Source: Paenibacillus oleatilyticus
GTDB taxonomy: Bacteria; Bacillota; Bacilli; Paenibacillales; NBRC-103111
Reading direction: 5' to 3'
Length of the DNA stretch: 64,000 nucleotides
Assembly (NCBI RefSeq): GCF_018998565.1
Contig: NZ_JAHNZO010000005.1
Location: 124,001 to 188,000, forward strand
Shown: in pieces, positions 51,725 to 59,942 of the stretch
Numbering within the stretch: the stretch's first letter is position 1
How the letters are laid out: the number at the start of each line of letters is the position of its first letter
Notes under the pieces: generated by a model
Told to the model about the DNA's origin: nothing
Databases searched by the model: none
What the model saw: only the letters and a program-made list of their open reading frames with translations
Program-made: the position numbers and the translations under genes

Positions 51725-52750
51725 ATGAGAAAGAAACGAATCGGCGTGCTCGGCTGCGCTCACATCCTCGACCGGGCGTTGTTCACGCCCCTCAAAAGCC
51801 TCGAACACCTCGGCGTTCACGCTATTGCGAGCCGGACGAAGCCCAAAGCCGAGTCCTATGCGGACAAGCACGGCATTCCGCACGCGTTCGGCAGCTACGA
51901 GGAGCTGCTGGCCTGCGAGGAAATTGATTTCGTCTATATCGCGCTCAGCAACGAGCTGCATACGGAATGGGCGATTCGGGCGCTGCAGGCCGGAAAGCCG
52001 GTGCTGCTGGAGAAGCCGATCTGTCTGAACACGGAGGAGCTTCGGCTGCTGATGGACGCGCAGGCGACGTCCGGCTTGCCCGTGCTGGAAGGTCTGATGG
52101 TGCAGCACCATCCTTGGCAGAGCGAGATCAAGCGGATGGTCGGCGGGAACGCTTACGGCCGCCTCTTGCAGGTACGCTCGCAAATTTCGGTTCCGTTCCA
52201 GGACCCGGAGCGGCAAAACTACCGCAGCTTCCCGGAACGCGGCGGCGGCGCCTTCTATGATTTCGGGTGCTATTGGCTGCAATTTCTTCAAGCGGTATTG
52301 GGGCTGGAGCCGTCGGGCTTCGATGCGGAGTCGGATTTTGCGGGGCCGGGCGGCTGCGATTGGACGTTTCGCGCGGCGCTGGATTATGCGGACGGGGTAC
52401 GCGCCGAGCTTGTCGCTTCCTTCGAGCTGCCGGGGATTTCCAGGCATACGCTCGAATTGGAGCGTGCCGTTGTGAATGTGGACAATTTTTTTCGCGCGAG
52501 CATGGGAACGTACCGCATGACCATTCGCGTCCAGGATAAGCAGAGCGGGGCGGTGGAGAAGCTGACCTTCGAGCCGCAAAATTACTTCGTGAATCAATTG
52601 GCTTTTTTCAGCGGCGTGCTGGATGGGACAAAAGACAATGTGCCGATCGCTCAATCGTACGAGCGCATGGCGATGCATGAGCGGCTGCTGGCGCTGGCGC
52701 GGGCGAAGCGGCCCGGATATCCGCTGGCCTTGGGCCAACAATCGACCTAG
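51725..52750 (+). CDS. Gfo/Idh/MocA-family oxidoreductase
   Basis: This 341-residue enzyme has an N-terminal NAD(P)-binding Rossmann fold (KKRIGVLGCAHILDRALFTP), then IALSNELHTEWAIRALQAGK and KPVLLEKPICLNTEEL with the conserved EKP Lys. The C-terminal domain has FPERGGGAFYDFGCYWLQFL, matching the G-x-x-x-D-x-G-x-H-like region where Tyr replaces His. I choose ATG 51725, eight bases after GAGG. Members oxidise or reduce sugars, inositols or imines. Placed between a radical SAM enzyme and a carrier protein, it may reduce or oxidise a carrier-bound or sugar intermediate. Confidence 0.85.
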   Translation: MRKKRIGVLGCAHILDRALFTPLKSLEHLGVHAIASRTKPKAESYADKHGIPHAFGSYEELLACEEIDFVYIALSNELHTEWAIRALQAGKPVLLEKPICLNTEELRLLMDAQATSGLPVLEGLMVQHHPWQSEIKRMVGGNAYGRLLQVRSQISVPFQDPERQNYRSFPERGGGAFYDFGCYWLQFLQAVLGLEPSGFDAESDFAGPGGCDWTFRAALDYADGVRAELVASFELPGISRHTLELERAVVNVDNFFRASMGTYRMTIRVQDKQSGAVEKLTFEPQNYFVNQLAFFSGVLDGTKDNVPIAQSYERMAMHERLLALARAKRPGYPLALGQQST

Positions 52751-52767
52751 ATGAGGAGGAGTTTCTT

Positions 52768-53061
52768 ATGATTCTGCAAACCGTGATCAAAATTTTGAGC
52801 GAAATCAAGGAGTCTCCGGAACTGCTGTCCACGTTGAAACCTGAGACGGATATCATTAACGAGGTTGGACTCGATTCGCTGCAAATGATCAATTTCGTAT
52901 TAGCCATCGAAGATGCGTTCGATGTGGAAATCGACTTTGACCATTTCGACATCGACCAATTGAGCTCCATTCAAGCTTTTGTGGCTTTCCTGGAAAAGGA
53001 GCGGGCGGCAGTCGCAAACGGCACAAGCGGCCAGGCGGCAGAGCAGCCGATTTACGATTGA
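52768..53061 (+). CDS. Acyl/peptidyl carrier protein
   Basis: This 97-residue protein is an acyl-carrier-type four-helix bundle. The phosphopantetheine attachment site is Ser37 in NEVGLDSLQMINFVLAIED, and the acidic helix EIDFDHFDIDQLSSIQAFVA follows. It is a stand-alone carrier, not the housekeeping AcpP (it lies outside any fatty-acid operon). It starts 17 bp after the oxidoreductase gene behind GAGGAG. It should carry the growing product as a thioester for the ketosynthase-fold proteins encoded downstream. Confidence 0.88.
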   Translation: MILQTVIKILSEIKESPELLSTLKPETDIINEVGLDSLQMINFVLAIEDAFDVEIDFDHFDIDQLSSIQAFVAFLEKERAAVANGTSGQAAEQPIYD

Positions 53062-53094
53062 ACATGAAAAACCATTCACCGAAGGAGGGACGGA

Positions 53095-54273
53095 TTGCTC
53101 ATGCAACCGCGAACGAAGGTCACCTTTGACCAGAACACGTTTCAAAATATGAAGCGGACCATCCGCAACATGTCCGTAACAAGCAAAGCGCTGAGGCACG
53201 ATCCGACGTTCGCGCTGGACATTCCGGAGGATATCGGCATCAAGCTGAACAACGGCTGCAATCTGCGCTGCAAGCATTGCTTCGAATGGGCGAGCGACGG
53301 CTTTCATCACGATATGGCCAAGGAGACGAAAAGTCAGGAGATCGAGTTTTCCATACTCGAACGCCTGCTGGAGCAAACGCGCCAGCGGAAGTCCCGGTTG
53401 TTCCTTTGGGGCGGCGAGCCTCTGTATTACAGCAAGTTTGACGAATTGGCCGACTTGCTGGAACGCGATCCCCGTAATACGACCATCTGTACCAATGCAC
53501 TGCTCGTGGAGCAGAAGCTGGATTCCGTGCTGAAAATATCGAAGGATATGACGCTGCTCATCAGCCTGGACGGCTTTGAAGCGGAGAACGATGCCATTCG
53601 CGGGAAGGGCACGTACAAGAAAGTCATCCAAACGGTGAAGCTGCTGCTGGACCTGCAGCGAACCGGGGAGTACAAGGGCCGCATTTCGCTCAGTTTGACC
53701 ATTAGCGATGCGATGGTCACGAAGCTGTACGATTTCATGGCATATTTCGAGGAGCTCGGCGTCGATACGGTCTACTTTGTGTTTCCTTGGTACATCCCAA
53801 GCGAGATTGCAGTGAAGATGGACGACTATTATGCGCGGTACTTCCCTTGGCTGGAAGCGGCGCAGCAGCAGCAACGGTATAGCTGGCATTCCTTCACCTT
53901 CCGCGTCTCGGAATCGAACATCGAGCCGCTCATCGACGAGATCGACCGGATCAACGGGCGGGTATGGAACAGCCGAATCCGGTTTCAGCCGGCGCTGGAG
54001 CGGGATGAGATCAGGGACTTCATTCTTGGCTCCGAGAAACCGGCGATGAAGCGGGAGCAGTGTTTATCCATCGCGAACCGGGTGGATGTCATGCCGGACG
54101 GGAAAGTCAATCCGTGCAAGTTTTTCCCGGAGTTTACCCTTGGCGACTTGAACGGGCAGGAGCTGAAGGACGTGTATCACAACGAAAACTTCCGGCGCCA
54201 CCGGGAGGCACTGGGCCGCGGATTGACGCCTATTTGTTCGCGATGCGTGCTGCTCTATAACTACGGCCGATAA
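53095..54273 (+). CDS. Radical SAM enzyme with SPASM-like C-terminus (second)
   Basis: This 392-residue enzyme has NNGCNLRCKHCFEWA (Cys55, Cys59, Cys62), LFLWGGEPLYYS for SAM binding, and C-terminal Cys323, Cys341, Cys381 and Cys384. Spacing of these four is identical to that in the first radical SAM enzyme (17, 39 and 2 residues between). I use TTG 53095 because AAGGAGG is six bases upstream; an ATG six bases later is the alternative. It lies between the carrier protein and two ketosynthase-fold genes. Two related radical SAM enzymes in one operon suggest two separate modifications on one substrate or carrier. Confidence 0.85.
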   Translation: MLMQPRTKVTFDQNTFQNMKRTIRNMSVTSKALRHDPTFALDIPEDIGIKLNNGCNLRCKHCFEWASDGFHHDMAKETKSQEIEFSILERLLEQTRQRKSRLFLWGGEPLYYSKFDELADLLERDPRNTTICTNALLVEQKLDSVLKISKDMTLLISLDGFEAENDAIRGKGTYKKVIQTVKLLLDLQRTGEYKGRISLSLTISDAMVTKLYDFMAYFEELGVDTVYFVFPWYIPSEIAVKMDDYYARYFPWLEAAQQQQRYSWHSFTFRVSESNIEPLIDEIDRINGRVWNSRIRFQPALERDEIRDFILGSEKPAMKREQCLSIANRVDVMPDGKVNPCKFFPEFTLGDLNGQELKDVYHNENFRRHREALGRGLTPICSRCVLLYNYGR

Positions 54274-54313
54274 ATGCCGCAAGCTGGCGGTAACCTATGA
54301 AAGAGGGCTGCGT

Positions 54314-55297
54314 ATGCGACAAGGGCGGTTTCATATGGATGACTTCTCCGTGTATCGGCCCGAGCTGATGGTGCCAATTGCGGACATCATTTCGAACGCG
54401 GTGCAATGCGGGTATCCCCCTGAAACCGATGAGGCTTATTACCGGGAGCAGGGGTTCGAGACCGTTACGGTAGAAAGACGTCTGTCGCTGGAGGAAATGG
54501 CGGAGAGGGCACTTGAGCCTGTAGCGGAGCGTTGCAAGCGGGAAGGCATCGAGATTGGGGAAATCTGGTTCGCGCATACGTCTCAGGTAGCTTGGCATGA
54601 GTGCAATCTGTTCAAAACGATGCTGCTGCGCTGGGGCTGGGAGCAGGTTCCCTTGTATCCGGTCGAGGAGCAATCCTGCTCGACGTTCCATTGGGTTATG
54701 TCTATGGCCGCCTATTCATTCACCCGCGATCCGGACAAAGCGGTGCTGTTTGTGACCGCCGATCTCGGTATCCATCCGTTCTACTATATCAATGATTTCA
54801 TCCTTAGCGGAGACAGCGCCAGCGCCTGCTTACTACGCCGGAAAAACGGCGATCATCGAACGCTTGCCGTAAAGTACAAAACGGCAGGCAAGGTCTACGA
54901 TAACAATCCGTCCCGCCTGCGGCATTTCCATGCGACTTTCTATATGAACATCCGCAAAATTATGCAGGGGACGCTTAGCGAAGCCGGATTCACCTTTTCC
55001 GACATCCGTCTTGTCGTGTGCAGCAATATCAGCCGACAAATATGGGAGACGGTAGCGGGTTCGATGCGGATTTCGCCGGATATGTTTTACTACGCCACCA
55101 TGAACGAAGTAGGGCATATTACGAATGCGGACATCCCTCTCAACCTTTGGCGCGCGTTAGCCGACGGGGCGTTGCTGCCGGGGGACTATTATTTAACGGT
55201 TACCGTCGGTATGGCCGGCACATTCGGCTGTGCCCTGCACCAGTACGTGCCGAACAAGCGGCTCGGAATTCCGGCCAAGGAAGAAGGGAAGCCGTGA
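54314..55297 (+). CDS. Ketosynthase-III-fold (FabH-like) protein with catalytic cysteine
   Basis: This 327-residue thiolase-fold enzyme has the nucleophile Cys122 in VEEQSCSTFHWVMSM. The usual PHQAN His motif is replaced by VCSNISRQIWETVAG (Asn238), and the late NxG motif reads MNEVGHITNADIPLNLW, with His268. This changed Cys/His/Asn layout occurs in FabH-like acyltransferases that do not perform normal decarboxylative condensation. C-terminal VTVGMAGTFGCALHQY fits the family's glycine-rich end. The start follows GAGGG. It overlaps the next ketosynthase-fold gene by GTGA, suggesting equal expression and a heterodimer. Confidence 0.75.
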   Translation: MRQGRFHMDDFSVYRPELMVPIADIISNAVQCGYPPETDEAYYREQGFETVTVERRLSLEEMAERALEPVAERCKREGIEIGEIWFAHTSQVAWHECNLFKTMLLRWGWEQVPLYPVEEQSCSTFHWVMSMAAYSFTRDPDKAVLFVTADLGIHPFYYINDFILSGDSASACLLRRKNGDHRTLAVKYKTAGKVYDNNPSRLRHFHATFYMNIRKIMQGTLSEAGFTFSDIRLVVCSNISRQIWETVAGSMRISPDMFYYATMNEVGHITNADIPLNLWRALADGALLPGDYYLTVTVGMAGTFGCALHQYVPNKRLGIPAKEEGKP

Positions 55298-56292
55298 GCG
55301 CGCATGTTTTAACGGGCGGTACGAAGCTGTATATTAGCAAACTTCGGTGCATCGTTCCGGAGACGGAAAGCTCCTTGGAGGCCTACTTTGCCGAGGCGGG
55401 ACAGCCGTGGGAAAATAGCCCGCCCAAATGGCTGTTTGCGCATGCCGGGATGTCCACGCCTTGGCCTCCCGCGGATCCCGGGCTGCCGGATTCCACGCTT
55501 CCTGCGGTTCAGATTCCTGTGTTCGGAAAGCATCCCGTCGAATATTTGTGCGAGGAAGGGAAACGACGCTTCGGAGCGGACCGGAAGTTTGATCTGATCT
55601 GTTACTGCCACGAGACCGTACAGCATCCGCTGACGACCTTACCGGGGCTCATGCTGTGCGCCAAGTTCGGGCATCGCCATGCACAGTCGTTCGTGCTCGG
55701 ACAGCTCGGCAGCCTCGCCTGCATTCGAGCAATCGACTTGTGCAAGCGGATGCTGGAGTATGGAGAAGGAACGGACGGCTTGTTCTGCATGGCGGATCGA
55801 ACAAACTATCCGTTCAGCCGGATGTCCTGGACAGGCTCGATCAAAGGCGATGCGGCGGTGCTCTGTACGGTAAGCGCCGAAGCCGGCGATTACGAGGTAG
55901 TGGATTGCCGCAACCTGCCTCTCTTTCCCGAAGGCTCGATGCGCGCGTGGACGACGGCCGATTACGAGCGGACGATGCTGGCGCTTGCCCGGCATGCGGA
56001 GCAAGCTCTGCGGGAAATGGAGGCGGCGGGGAACATACCCGATCGGCTGGTGATTCAGAACGTATCCGATTCCTTCGTGACGGCTGTCGGCGAGGCCGGG
56101 GAACGCTGCGGGATTCCTGTCTATGTAAGGCAAGCACGGAGAGAGATTAATTTTTTGGGCAGCGATCCGTTCGTCACTTTACAGGAAGCGATAACGAACG
56201 GCCAGCTTCGGGAGGGACAGTCGGTCCTGCTCCTGTTTGCCAGCGCCGACTACGGCATCGGGCTGCTGACGCTTCGCTGCGCAGGCGGCTAG
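55294..56292 (+). CDS. Ketosynthase-III-fold protein lacking the catalytic cysteine
   Basis: This 332-residue protein starts at GTG 55294, overlapping the stop of the upstream gene. The fold is recognisable by FVLGQLGSLACIRAIDLCKR, RREINFLGSDPFVTLQEAIT and the ending FASADYGIGLLTLRCAGG. Where active ketosynthases have Cys, this one has Gly139 (or Ser140, depending on alignment); the His of PHQAN is replaced in VIQNVSDSFVTA. It therefore looks non-catalytic and may be a partner subunit of the upstream protein, as chain-length factors are for type II polyketide synthases. This is inference from motif position. Confidence 0.65.
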   Translation: MSAHVLTGGTKLYISKLRCIVPETESSLEAYFAEAGQPWENSPPKWLFAHAGMSTPWPPADPGLPDSTLPAVQIPVFGKHPVEYLCEEGKRRFGADRKFDLICYCHETVQHPLTTLPGLMLCAKFGHRHAQSFVLGQLGSLACIRAIDLCKRMLEYGEGTDGLFCMADRTNYPFSRMSWTGSIKGDAAVLCTVSAEAGDYEVVDCRNLPLFPEGSMRAWTTADYERTMLALARHAEQALREMEAAGNIPDRLVIQNVSDSFVTAVGEAGERCGIPVYVRQARREINFLGSDPFVTLQEAITNGQLREGQSVLLLFASADYGIGLLTLRCAGG

Positions 56293-56320
56293 CCTCCCAA
56301 GTAGTTGAATACGTAATATT

Positions 56321-56360
56321 GCGAAAAGATCGCCTTCCCTGTGAAGTGCGGTCTTTTTGC
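56321..56360 (+). terminator. Hairpin after the radical SAM/ketosynthase operon
   Basis: GCGAAAAGATCGC (56321-56333) pairs imperfectly with GCGGTCTTTTTGC (56348-56360), ending in a T run about 30 bp after the last cluster gene. Confidence 0.6.
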
Positions 56361-56401
56361 GATGGAATGTCATTTTGGGAATAGAGACTGCGTATCCATT
56401 A

Positions 56402-56452
56402 TTTTCAAATATTATTTTTTGTGGTATTATTTACTTACCAGTAGGTAAGTAA
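56402..56452 (+). promoter_or_regulatory. Promoter with large palindromic operator
   Basis: A weak -35 (TTTTCA, 56402-56407) is 17 bp from an extended -10 TGGTATTAT (56422-56430). Immediately downstream two perfect 9-bp arms, TTACTTACC (56431-56439) and GGTAAGTAA (56444-56452), flank AGTA. This is typical of TetR-family operators. The palindrome would cover the transcript start of the membrane protein gene that follows. Confidence 0.75.
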
Positions 56453-56508
56453 GGGGTGCAGCGGTTTAAATCAGCCTGTCATCTGAACCAGTCAGGAGGT
56501 CTTATTCT

Positions 56509-57216
56509 ATGAACATCTCTCGGACGTCGTACCGGGAATCGACCGCAGTCGGCTTTTCCAACGCTATTCGTGTTCTGATCTTTGCGGGCTGCTCCGTCCT
56601 CGGCCTTGCACTCGGGTATTTCATTCCGTTGATCGCCAAGTGGGCTTTGACCTTGCCGTGGGTACCGTTTGAAGGGCCGCTTAAGCTAATCACTTCCTTC
56701 TCCGGGGTGTGGGTGACTGTCGTCACTACGCTTCTTGGTCTGCTCGCCGGCCTCTGGTTCGCCGAGGAAGTGATCAAAGATACGCTGCATGTGGTCGTCT
56801 CGGGCGAAACGATCCGGCTGAAGAAGGACGGAGTCGTCCAAGAGTTCACGCGAGAAACGATCAGCACCGTCTTCCTTGACGGCAAGCAGCTTGTAATCCT
56901 TGGAAGTAACGGGGAGGAGCATGCTCGCGAGACCTATGATTGGGCGAGCGGGCGTATCGCCGACGCTTTGACGGAGCACGGGTATTCTTGGTCGCCGGGC
57001 GGCGACCCGTACAAGGAGCAGTTCCGGCGCTGGGTCCTCGATACCCCTGAGCTGCCGCCCGCGGTCAACGCGTTGTTGAAGGCGCGCGAAATTGCGCTCC
57101 GGAAGAAGGAAAAGGGCGAGGCCAAAGAACTGCGCCGCGAGGTGGCCAAGCACGGCGTCGTTGTCCGCGACGAAGAGACGCGTCAATATTGGCGGGCGCA
57201 GACAATCGGGCAGTAG
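56509..57216 (+). CDS. YqeB-like membrane protein
   Basis: This 235-residue protein has two membrane segments (VLIFAGCSVLGLALGYFIPL and WVTVVTTLLGLLAGLWFAEE). A PH-like cytoplasmic domain follows (LHVVVSGETIRLKKDG, ISTVFLDGKQLVILGSNGEE), then a charged helical tail (REIALRKKEKGEAKELRREV). It resembles Bacillus YqeB in order and length; function is unknown. The start follows AGGAGG. Its promoter has a strong TetR-type palindrome but no matching regulator gene next to it. Confidence 0.65.
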   Translation: MNISRTSYRESTAVGFSNAIRVLIFAGCSVLGLALGYFIPLIAKWALTLPWVPFEGPLKLITSFSGVWVTVVTTLLGLLAGLWFAEEVIKDTLHVVVSGETIRLKKDGVVQEFTRETISTVFLDGKQLVILGSNGEEHARETYDWASGRIADALTEHGYSWSPGGDPYKEQFRRWVLDTPELPPAVNALLKAREIALRKKEKGEAKELRREVAKHGVVVRDEETRQYWRAQTIGQ

Positions 57217-57340
57217 GAGATCTCCCGTACGGGAAAATTTGCCCCAAGGAGGCTGAACGGCTACGACTATCCGGCGGACTGCCCCGGGATGCGCAGTCCT
57301 TGGACGGGTAATGCAGGATTCAGGATAAAGAACTAGGAAT

Positions 57341-57383
57341 ATCAGCAAAAAACCGCTGTTTACAGCGGTTTTTGCTGATTTTA
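57341..57383. terminator. Bidirectional terminator between YqeB-like and dhaKL genes
   Basis: ATCAGCAAAAAACCGCTG (57341-57358) pairs with its near-perfect complement at 57363-57379 around a 4-base loop, with T and A runs on both strands. Confidence 0.85.
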
Positions 57384-57423
57384 TACAAAAAATAATGTCC
57401 TCATCCGGCCGCTGTTCCCCAGA

Positions 57424-59181
57424 TTATTTCAAGCTGCGGGCGATTTCCGTAAAGATGACGCCAAGCGCGTAGGCACCAGCATCCGGATAGCCCAGGCTGC
57501 GTTCGCCGACAGTGCCGGCGCGCCCCATTCGGGCGACGATTTGTTTCGTTTTTTCGGCGCCTTCCACCGCAGCTTGCGCCGCCTTTTCAAAAGCAATTTT
57601 AAAGTCGTCGCCTGCCGCGGCGCTTGCCGTGAACGTATCCGTGAAAGGCACCAGCGCGTCAATCAGCGTTTTGTCGCCAACGACGGCGCCTCTGCCGAAG
57701 GAACGCTCCCCCGTTGCCTGAATGCCTTTGACCGCGGCTTGCAGCATTTCCGCATACTCCGCAGCAGTCAGCGCCGTTCTATCTCCTGCCGCTTTTCCGG
57801 CAGCGCGGAACGCCGAGCCCCAAATCGGTCCGGAAGCGCCGCCGCAATATTCCATAATGACCATGGAGCAAGCGTCCAGGAAAGAACCGATTGTTAAAGG
57901 CTCTTGGGCCAAAATCGCGCTCCATTCCCGCTTTAACTGCTTGAATCCTTTGGAGACGCTCATCCCGAAATCGCCGTCCCCCGCGTGCGAGTCGAGTTCG
58001 CAGAACGGAACTTCATTGTCGATAATGATTTCGCTCATTTTATCGACGATGTAGATCATGTTGTGAAGCGTCAGCACGCCGCCTTGAACCGCCGCGTAAT
58101 GTTCCGGCATTTCCGTTTTGAAGGAAACCGGTCGATCGTCGTCGGCTTCCGTGATGCCCGCATACTCGACTTGCGGTACCGGACCGTCTACCCGGAATGC
58201 AGGCGCATGACATTCTTTCGATAAGAGCGCCTTCAGTTCGTCATCGAGCTTCAAGATCGTCAGCGAAATGCCCGCCATATCAATGCTCGTCATATAGTTG
58301 CCGACAAACGTGCGACAAATCCGGATGTTCCGGCCTGCGAGCTCGCGAATCGCCGCGTTGTTAAACAAGTACAGCTCCTGCAACGGGGTCGCGCCGAAGC
58401 CGTTGACGAGCACGGCAATTTCCGCGTTGTCCTCGTCCTGGATGCCCAAATCTTTTAACAGTTCGGTCGTCATCCGCTTCGCCAGTTCGTCCGCACTGAC
58501 GATTTTTTCCCGCCGCTGGCCCGGTTCGCCGTGAATACCCACGCCGTATTCCATTTCATCTTCGCCGAGCTTGAACGTCGGTGACCCGTGTGCAGGAACG
58601 GTGCACGAAGTGAGCGCCACGCCGATGCTGCGCACGTTATGCGCCGCTTTCTCCGCGGCCGCTTTCACTTGCATCAAATCGCGGCCTTCTTCCGCAGCGG
58701 CTCCGGCAATTTTATGGACGAGCACCGTTCCGGCAACGCCGCGGCGTCCGACCGTGTACAAGCTGTCTTCAACGGCAATGTCGTCGTCGACGCGCACATA
58801 TTCCACTTGGATGCCGTCTTCTGCGGCCAGTTGAGCGCCGTTTTTGAAGTTCATGACGTCGCCGCTGTAGTTTTTGATAATCAGCAGCGTCCCTTTTTGG
58901 CTCGCTGTCGCTTTCATGGCTTGGTACACCTGAATTTGGGATGGAGAGGCAAACACATCGCCGCATACGGCCGCATCCAGCATCCCTTTGCCGACAAATC
59001 CGGCGTGAGCCGGTTCGTGCCCGCTGCCGCCGCCGCTGATCAAGGTGACTTTGGTTTCGTTAATTTCTTTTTTCTTGATCACCTTATATTTCTTGATAAA
59101 CTCCAGCTCCGGATGAGCCATCACGAGCCCGCTGCACATTTCCGCGACGAGCGTCTCGGGTTTGTTGATGATCTTTTTCAC
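57424..59181 (-). CDS. Dihydroxyacetone kinase, DhaK-DhaL fusion
   Basis: This 585-residue protein joins a DhaK (DAK1) substrate-binding half (about 1-330) to a DhaL (DAK2) nucleotide half (about 365-585). The DhaK half has ISGGGSGHEPAHAGFVGKGM and the covalent substrate His in YGVGIHGEPGQRRE. The DhaL half has the Mg-binding DSHAGDGDFGMSVSKG and GASGPIWGSAF. The fusion is the ATP-dependent type, not the PTS-linked three-gene type. It starts at GTG behind GGGAGGTAGGG. It is divergent from dhaS-dhaQ, with a DhaS-type operator just upstream of its promoter, so dihydroxyacetone should induce it. Confidence 0.88.
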   Translation of the reverse strand: MKKIINKPETLVAEMCSGLVMAHPELEFIKKYKVIKKKEINETKVTLISGGGSGHEPAHAGFVGKGMLDAAVCGDVFASPSQIQVYQAMKATASQKGTLLIIKNYSGDVMNFKNGAQLAAEDGIQVEYVRVDDDIAVEDSLYTVGRRGVAGTVLVHKIAGAAAEEGRDLMQVKAAAEKAAHNVRSIGVALTSCTVPAHGSPTFKLGEDEMEYGVGIHGEPGQRREKIVSADELAKRMTTELLKDLGIQDEDNAEIAVLVNGFGATPLQELYLFNNAAIRELAGRNIRICRTFVGNYMTSIDMAGISLTILKLDDELKALLSKECHAPAFRVDGPVPQVEYAGITEADDDRPVSFKTEMPEHYAAVQGGVLTLHNMIYIVDKMSEIIIDNEVPFCELDSHAGDGDFGMSVSKGFKQLKREWSAILAQEPLTIGSFLDACSMVIMEYCGGASGPIWGSAFRAAGKAAGDRTALTAAEYAEMLQAAVKGIQATGERSFGRGAVVGDKTLIDALVPFTDTFTASAAAGDDFKIAFEKAAQAAVEGAEKTKQIVARMGRAGTVGERSLGYPDAGAYALGVIFTEIARSLK

Positions 59182-59232
59182 TTTGCCCTACCTCCCGCGA
59201 TCACTAAATTCCCAATCGTTTGATTAATCCCT

Positions 59233-59284
59233 ATGATAGAATGAAAACGTTTTATCGTAAACGGACAAAAACGGCAAACTGTCC
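59233..59284 (-). promoter_or_regulatory. dhaKL promoter with upstream DhaS-type operator
   Basis: On the minus strand TTTACG (59256-59261) and TATCAT (59233-59238) are 17 bp apart. GGACA-N12-TGTCC (59263-59284) lies directly upstream of the -35. The Lactococcus DhaS operator is GGACACAT-N6-ATTTGTCC, whose outer five-base arms also have 12 bp between them. The position upstream of -35 fits an activator such as DhaS. Confidence 0.78.
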
Positions 59285-59356
59285 AACAACGCTTGCTTCA
59301 ATAATCATGATGATTTTGTTAAGATTAACAGTAAACCTAGGGCTGGGAAGAGGATC

Positions 59357-59929
59357 ATGACCAATTCGCTCATTACCAAAAAGATCATAGCGAGTTCCTT
59401 AAAAAACCTGATGGAAACCAAATCGTTCCACGAAATTTCCGTAAGCGATATCATGCAGTCTTGCCAAATGCGCAGGCAAACGTTTTACTATCATTTCGTG
59501 GACAAGTATGAGCTTTTGGGCTGGATTTACAAAGAAGAAACGAAGGAAAACATCGAGGACTTTTTGGATTATGAGAAGTGGGAGAACATTTTCGACTTGC
59601 TGATGGACTATTTTTACGAGAATCAGCGATTTTATCGCAGGGCGTTTAAAGTAACCGATCAAAATTCGTTTAACCAGTATTTATTTGAACATACGAAAAA
59701 TTTATATATTAAAATCATCGATGAACTGTTGACGGACAAGCCGATCCATATCTCCGAGGCGAACAAAAATATGGTGGCGTCGTTTTACAGTCACGGGTTT
59801 GTCGGGACGATCAAAGATTGGATTGAACACCATTGTTCCATTCAACCTTCGGTGTTGTCTTCGCTCATCAAAGAGATGATCCGTAATCAGCTGCTGCTGC
59901 TCGAGCAGACCGGAAACAAACCAAAGTAA
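59357..59929 (+). CDS. dhaS: TetR-fold activator DhaS
   Basis: This 190-residue regulator has an N-terminal helix-turn-helix (ISVSDIMQSCQMRRQTFYYH, about 24-46) followed by YELLGWIYKEET, the usual DhaS continuation, and an all-helical C-terminal domain ending in EMIRNQLLLLEQTG. In Lactococcus DhaS activates dha transcription when in complex with DhaQ and dihydroxyacetone. Here dhaQ follows after 13 bp and the DhaS-type operator lies between dhaS and dhaKL. The gene is AT-richer than most of the window. Confidence 0.88.
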   Translation: MTNSLITKKIIASSLKNLMETKSFHEISVSDIMQSCQMRRQTFYYHFVDKYELLGWIYKEETKENIEDFLDYEKWENIFDLLMDYFYENQRFYRRAFKVTDQNSFNQYLFEHTKNLYIKIIDELLTDKPIHISEANKNMVASFYSHGFVGTIKDWIEHHCSIQPSVLSSLIKEMIRNQLLLLEQTGNKPK

Positions 59930-59942
59930 GGTGGAGAAACAA

